A DNA stretch of 16,691 nt from JBFYTX01 sp964442335 (GTDB taxonomy: Bacteria > Chloroflexota > Dehalococcoidia > Dehalococcoidales > RBG-16-60-22): NCBI GenBank assembly GCA_964442335.1, contig CAYTZI010000035.1:1-16691 (forward strand), given 5' to 3'. Shown in pieces: positions 15,520-16,691 of this stretch. Positions within the stretch are counted from its first letter, which is position 1. Each line of letters opens with the position of its first letter. A program made the translations under genes and the position numbers. The notes beneath the pieces were generated by a model. That model did not search any database and had not been told where the DNA came from. It saw only the letters and a list, made by a program, of their open reading frames with translations.

Positions 15520-16026
15520 ATGCCTGCCTGCGAAGCTTTTCTGGATATCGAGACCACGGGACTCACACCATTCAGCTGCGAGATTACGGTCATCGGGATT
15601 CACATCTGCCGGGGGGAAGAGGCCGAGTTCGTCCAGCTGGTAGGCAGAGAGGTAACGGTCGCCGACATCATGGCGGCCCTCAAGGACGTCGACATGCTTT
15701 ACACCTATAACGGAAGCCGGTTCGACCTGCCTTTCATACACGCGCGGCTGGGCATCAACCTGGCGGAGATGTTCCCGCACCGCGACCTCATGTACGACTG
15801 CTGGAGGAAAAACCTTTACGGGGGCCTCAAGCTGGTGGAGCGGCAGCTTGGCGTGAAGCGAAATCTGCCCGATATGAACGGGTGGGAGGCGGTGCGGCTG
15901 TGGTGGAAATACGTCGATAGCTTCGACCTGGAAGCGCTGAACAGGCTGTGCCAGTACAACAAAGAAGACGTTGTCAACCTTAAAGTATTGAAGGACATGC
16001 TGCTGGAAAGTCCTTCGTACGAATGA
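15520..16026 (+). CDS. RNase H-like DEDDy exonuclease domain protein (YprB type)
   Basis: The 168-residue protein is a compact 3'-5' exonuclease-like domain of the ribonuclease H fold (RNase_H_2/YprB group). Exo I is FLDIETTG with D9 and E11; Exo II is YTYNGSRFDLPF with D69; Exo III is YNKEDVVNL with Y146 and D150, the YxxxD spacing of DEDDy enzymes. Between them is an acidic HRDLMYD segment (87-93). All metal-binding acids are therefore present. Longer YprB proteins carry extra domains that are missing here, so this is a minimal version. It starts 10 nt after cysM behind a modest GGGAG (15509-15513), probably co-transcribed with glyA-cysM without an obvious metabolic link. The substrate, DNA or RNA, is unknown. 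Confidence 0.83.
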   Translation: MPACEAFLDIETTGLTPFSCEITVIGIHICRGEEAEFVQLVGREVTVADIMAALKDVDMLYTYNGSRFDLPFIHARLGINLAEMFPHRDLMYDCWRKNLYGGLKLVERQLGVKRNLPDMNGWEAVRLWWKYVDSFDLEALNRLCQYNKEDVVNLKVLKDMLLESPSYE

Positions 16027-16029
16027 CCC

Positions 16030-16058
16030 TTGACAAAGCCAGCAGGCGTGCCTATAAT
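16030..16058 (+). promoter_or_regulatory. perfect-consensus sigma-70 promoter upstream of pyrG
   Basis: TTGACA (16030-16035), a 17-bp spacer and TATAAT (16053-16058) match the consensus at all 12 positions. It begins 4 nt after the exonuclease stop codon. The start would be near 16065. Confidence 0.75.
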
Positions 16059-16064
16059 TAAAAG

Positions 16065-16207
16065 AAACCCCCACCAGATTTGACAGTGTATTCCAGTTTT
16101 CCCCGGTAGATTATTATTTTCCAGAGGCACTGTATTACCGACCGGAGTTGATTCCCTAGTAATCCCAAGGGCGAGGCTGGATTTATTCCAGGTTTATATA
16201 AGCTTAT
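16065..16207 (+). other. long 5' leader of pyrG
   Basis: About 140 nt separate the predicted start site from the pyrG ATG. The leader opens with AAACCCCC and has a small hairpin CTGGA/TCCAG (16177-16191) close to the ATG. A second TTGACA (16080-16085) has no matching -10. No known riboswitch, T-box or clear terminator was recognised. Confidence 0.4.
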
Positions 16208-16691
16208 ATGCCGAAGTATATCTTTGTAACAGGGGGCGTGGTCAGTTCCGTAGGGAAAGGAATAGCCGTCGCTTCCATCGGCACGGTGCTGAAGAGCCGC
16301 GGAATCTCCGTGGCCATCAAAAAACTCGACCCGTACCTGAACGTCGACCCGGGCACGATGTCCCCCTACCAGCACGGAGAGGTGTACGTGACCAAAGACG
16401 GCGCCGAGACCGACCTCGACCTGGGCAACTACGAACGGTTCACCGATATCGAGTGCACGGCGGACTCCAACACCACCTCCGGGCAGATTTACAGCACACT
16501 GATAACGCGCGAAAGGCGCGGCGACTTCCTCGGCGGGACGATACAGATAGTGCCCCACCTGACGAACGAAATAAAGAGCCGGTTCAAGAGGCTTGCCGAC
16601 AGGTCCGGGGCGGAGGTGCTATTGATAGAGGTGGGCGGCACGGTAGGCGATATCGAGGGGCAGCCCTTCCTCGAAGCCATCCGGCAGATGC
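16208..16691 (+). CDS. pyrG: CTP synthase, N-terminal part (3' truncated by window)
   Basis: CTP synthase aminates UTP to CTP using ATP and glutamine. The visible 161 residues are the start of the amidoligase domain: KYIFVTGGVVSSVGKG (3-18) with the ATP P-loop, IKKLDPYLNVDPGTMSPYQHGEV, DDGAETD-like KDGAETDLDLGNYERF, RERRGDFLGGTIQIVPH, and LLIEVGGTVGDIEGQPFLEA. All conserved ligands in this stretch are intact. The window ends before the glutaminase domain. The ATG at 16208 aligns with the usual N-terminus but has no Shine-Dalgarno sequence. A consensus promoter and a leader of about 140 nt precede it; CTP-dependent control through a pyrG leader is known in Firmicutes, but those sequence hallmarks (initial GGGC tract and C-run attenuator) are not seen here. 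Confidence 0.97.
   Translation, partial: MPKYIFVTGGVVSSVGKGIAVASIGTVLKSRGISVAIKKLDPYLNVDPGTMSPYQHGEVYVTKDGAETDLDLGNYERFTDIECTADSNTTSGQIYSTLITRERRGDFLGGTIQIVPHLTNEIKSRFKRLADRSGAEVLLIEVGGTVGDIEGQPFLEAIRQM

Noticed and set aside
16080..16085. Second pyrG promoter with TTGACA
   Set aside because: No -10 box occurs at 16-18 bp; the nearest TATTAT is too far downstream.
16065..16207. T-box or PyrR-type attenuator in the pyrG leader
   Set aside because: No T-box consensus, no PyrR anti-antiterminator sequence and no strong terminator with a T-run is visible.

Overview
The window looks like a bacterial chromosome segment with about 55-60% GC and densely packed housekeeping genes. Gene content and sequence style (dnaG-rpoD pair, MscL with a C-terminal zinc ribbon, many GC-rich intergenic palindromes, a UGSC selenoprotein) suggest Chloroflexota, perhaps a Dehalococcoidia-like lineage. 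That assignment is inference; no rRNA is present to confirm it. No phage, insertion sequence, CRISPR array, rRNA or tRNA was recognised.

Layout. 1-3051: the 3' end of a dGTPase-like HD hydrolase, mscL with its own promoter, then hisH and hisF (the two halves of imidazole-glycerol-phosphate synthase), separated by a 426-nt gap filled with AT-rich repeats and CCCCTCTCC-type palindromic elements. 3052-6485: dnaG and rpoD, 3 nt apart, behind a promoter very close to the dnaG start and ending in a strong hairpin. 6486-8052: a convergent intergenic region, then ffh on the minus strand with a promoter so close that the mRNA is probably leaderless. 8053-12029: an accessory block with a duplicated cupin protein, a UGSC-family selenoprotein whose frame crosses an in-frame TGA at 9402-9404, and a thioredoxin-reductase-like flavoprotein. 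12030-16026: a two-domain methyltransferase, then a glyA-cysM-DEDDy exonuclease operon. 16027-16691: a consensus sigma-70 promoter, a leader of about 140 nt, and the start of pyrG, cut by the window edge.

Most notable is the selenoprotein at 9114-10901. A standard gene caller would split it into two ORFs (9027-9404 and 9426-10901), but both lie in one frame and the sequence across the TGA reads D-U-G-S-C-T. A hairpin fitting a bacterial SECIS element begins 2 nt after the TGA. Next comes a flavoprotein that keeps the CxxC redox pair of thioredoxin reductases but lacks the HRR NADPH motif and has an acidic residue at the end of the second NAD-domain strand. A redox pair of UxxC protein and CxxC flavoprotein, possibly NADH-linked, is a reasonable but untested hypothesis.

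A second theme is translation initiation. mscL, rpoD, the cupin, UGSC, trxR-like and glyA genes have clear Shine-Dalgarno sequences. ffh, dnaG, hisF, the methyltransferase and pyrG do not, and for ffh and dnaG the -10 box lies only 8-14 nt before the ATG.
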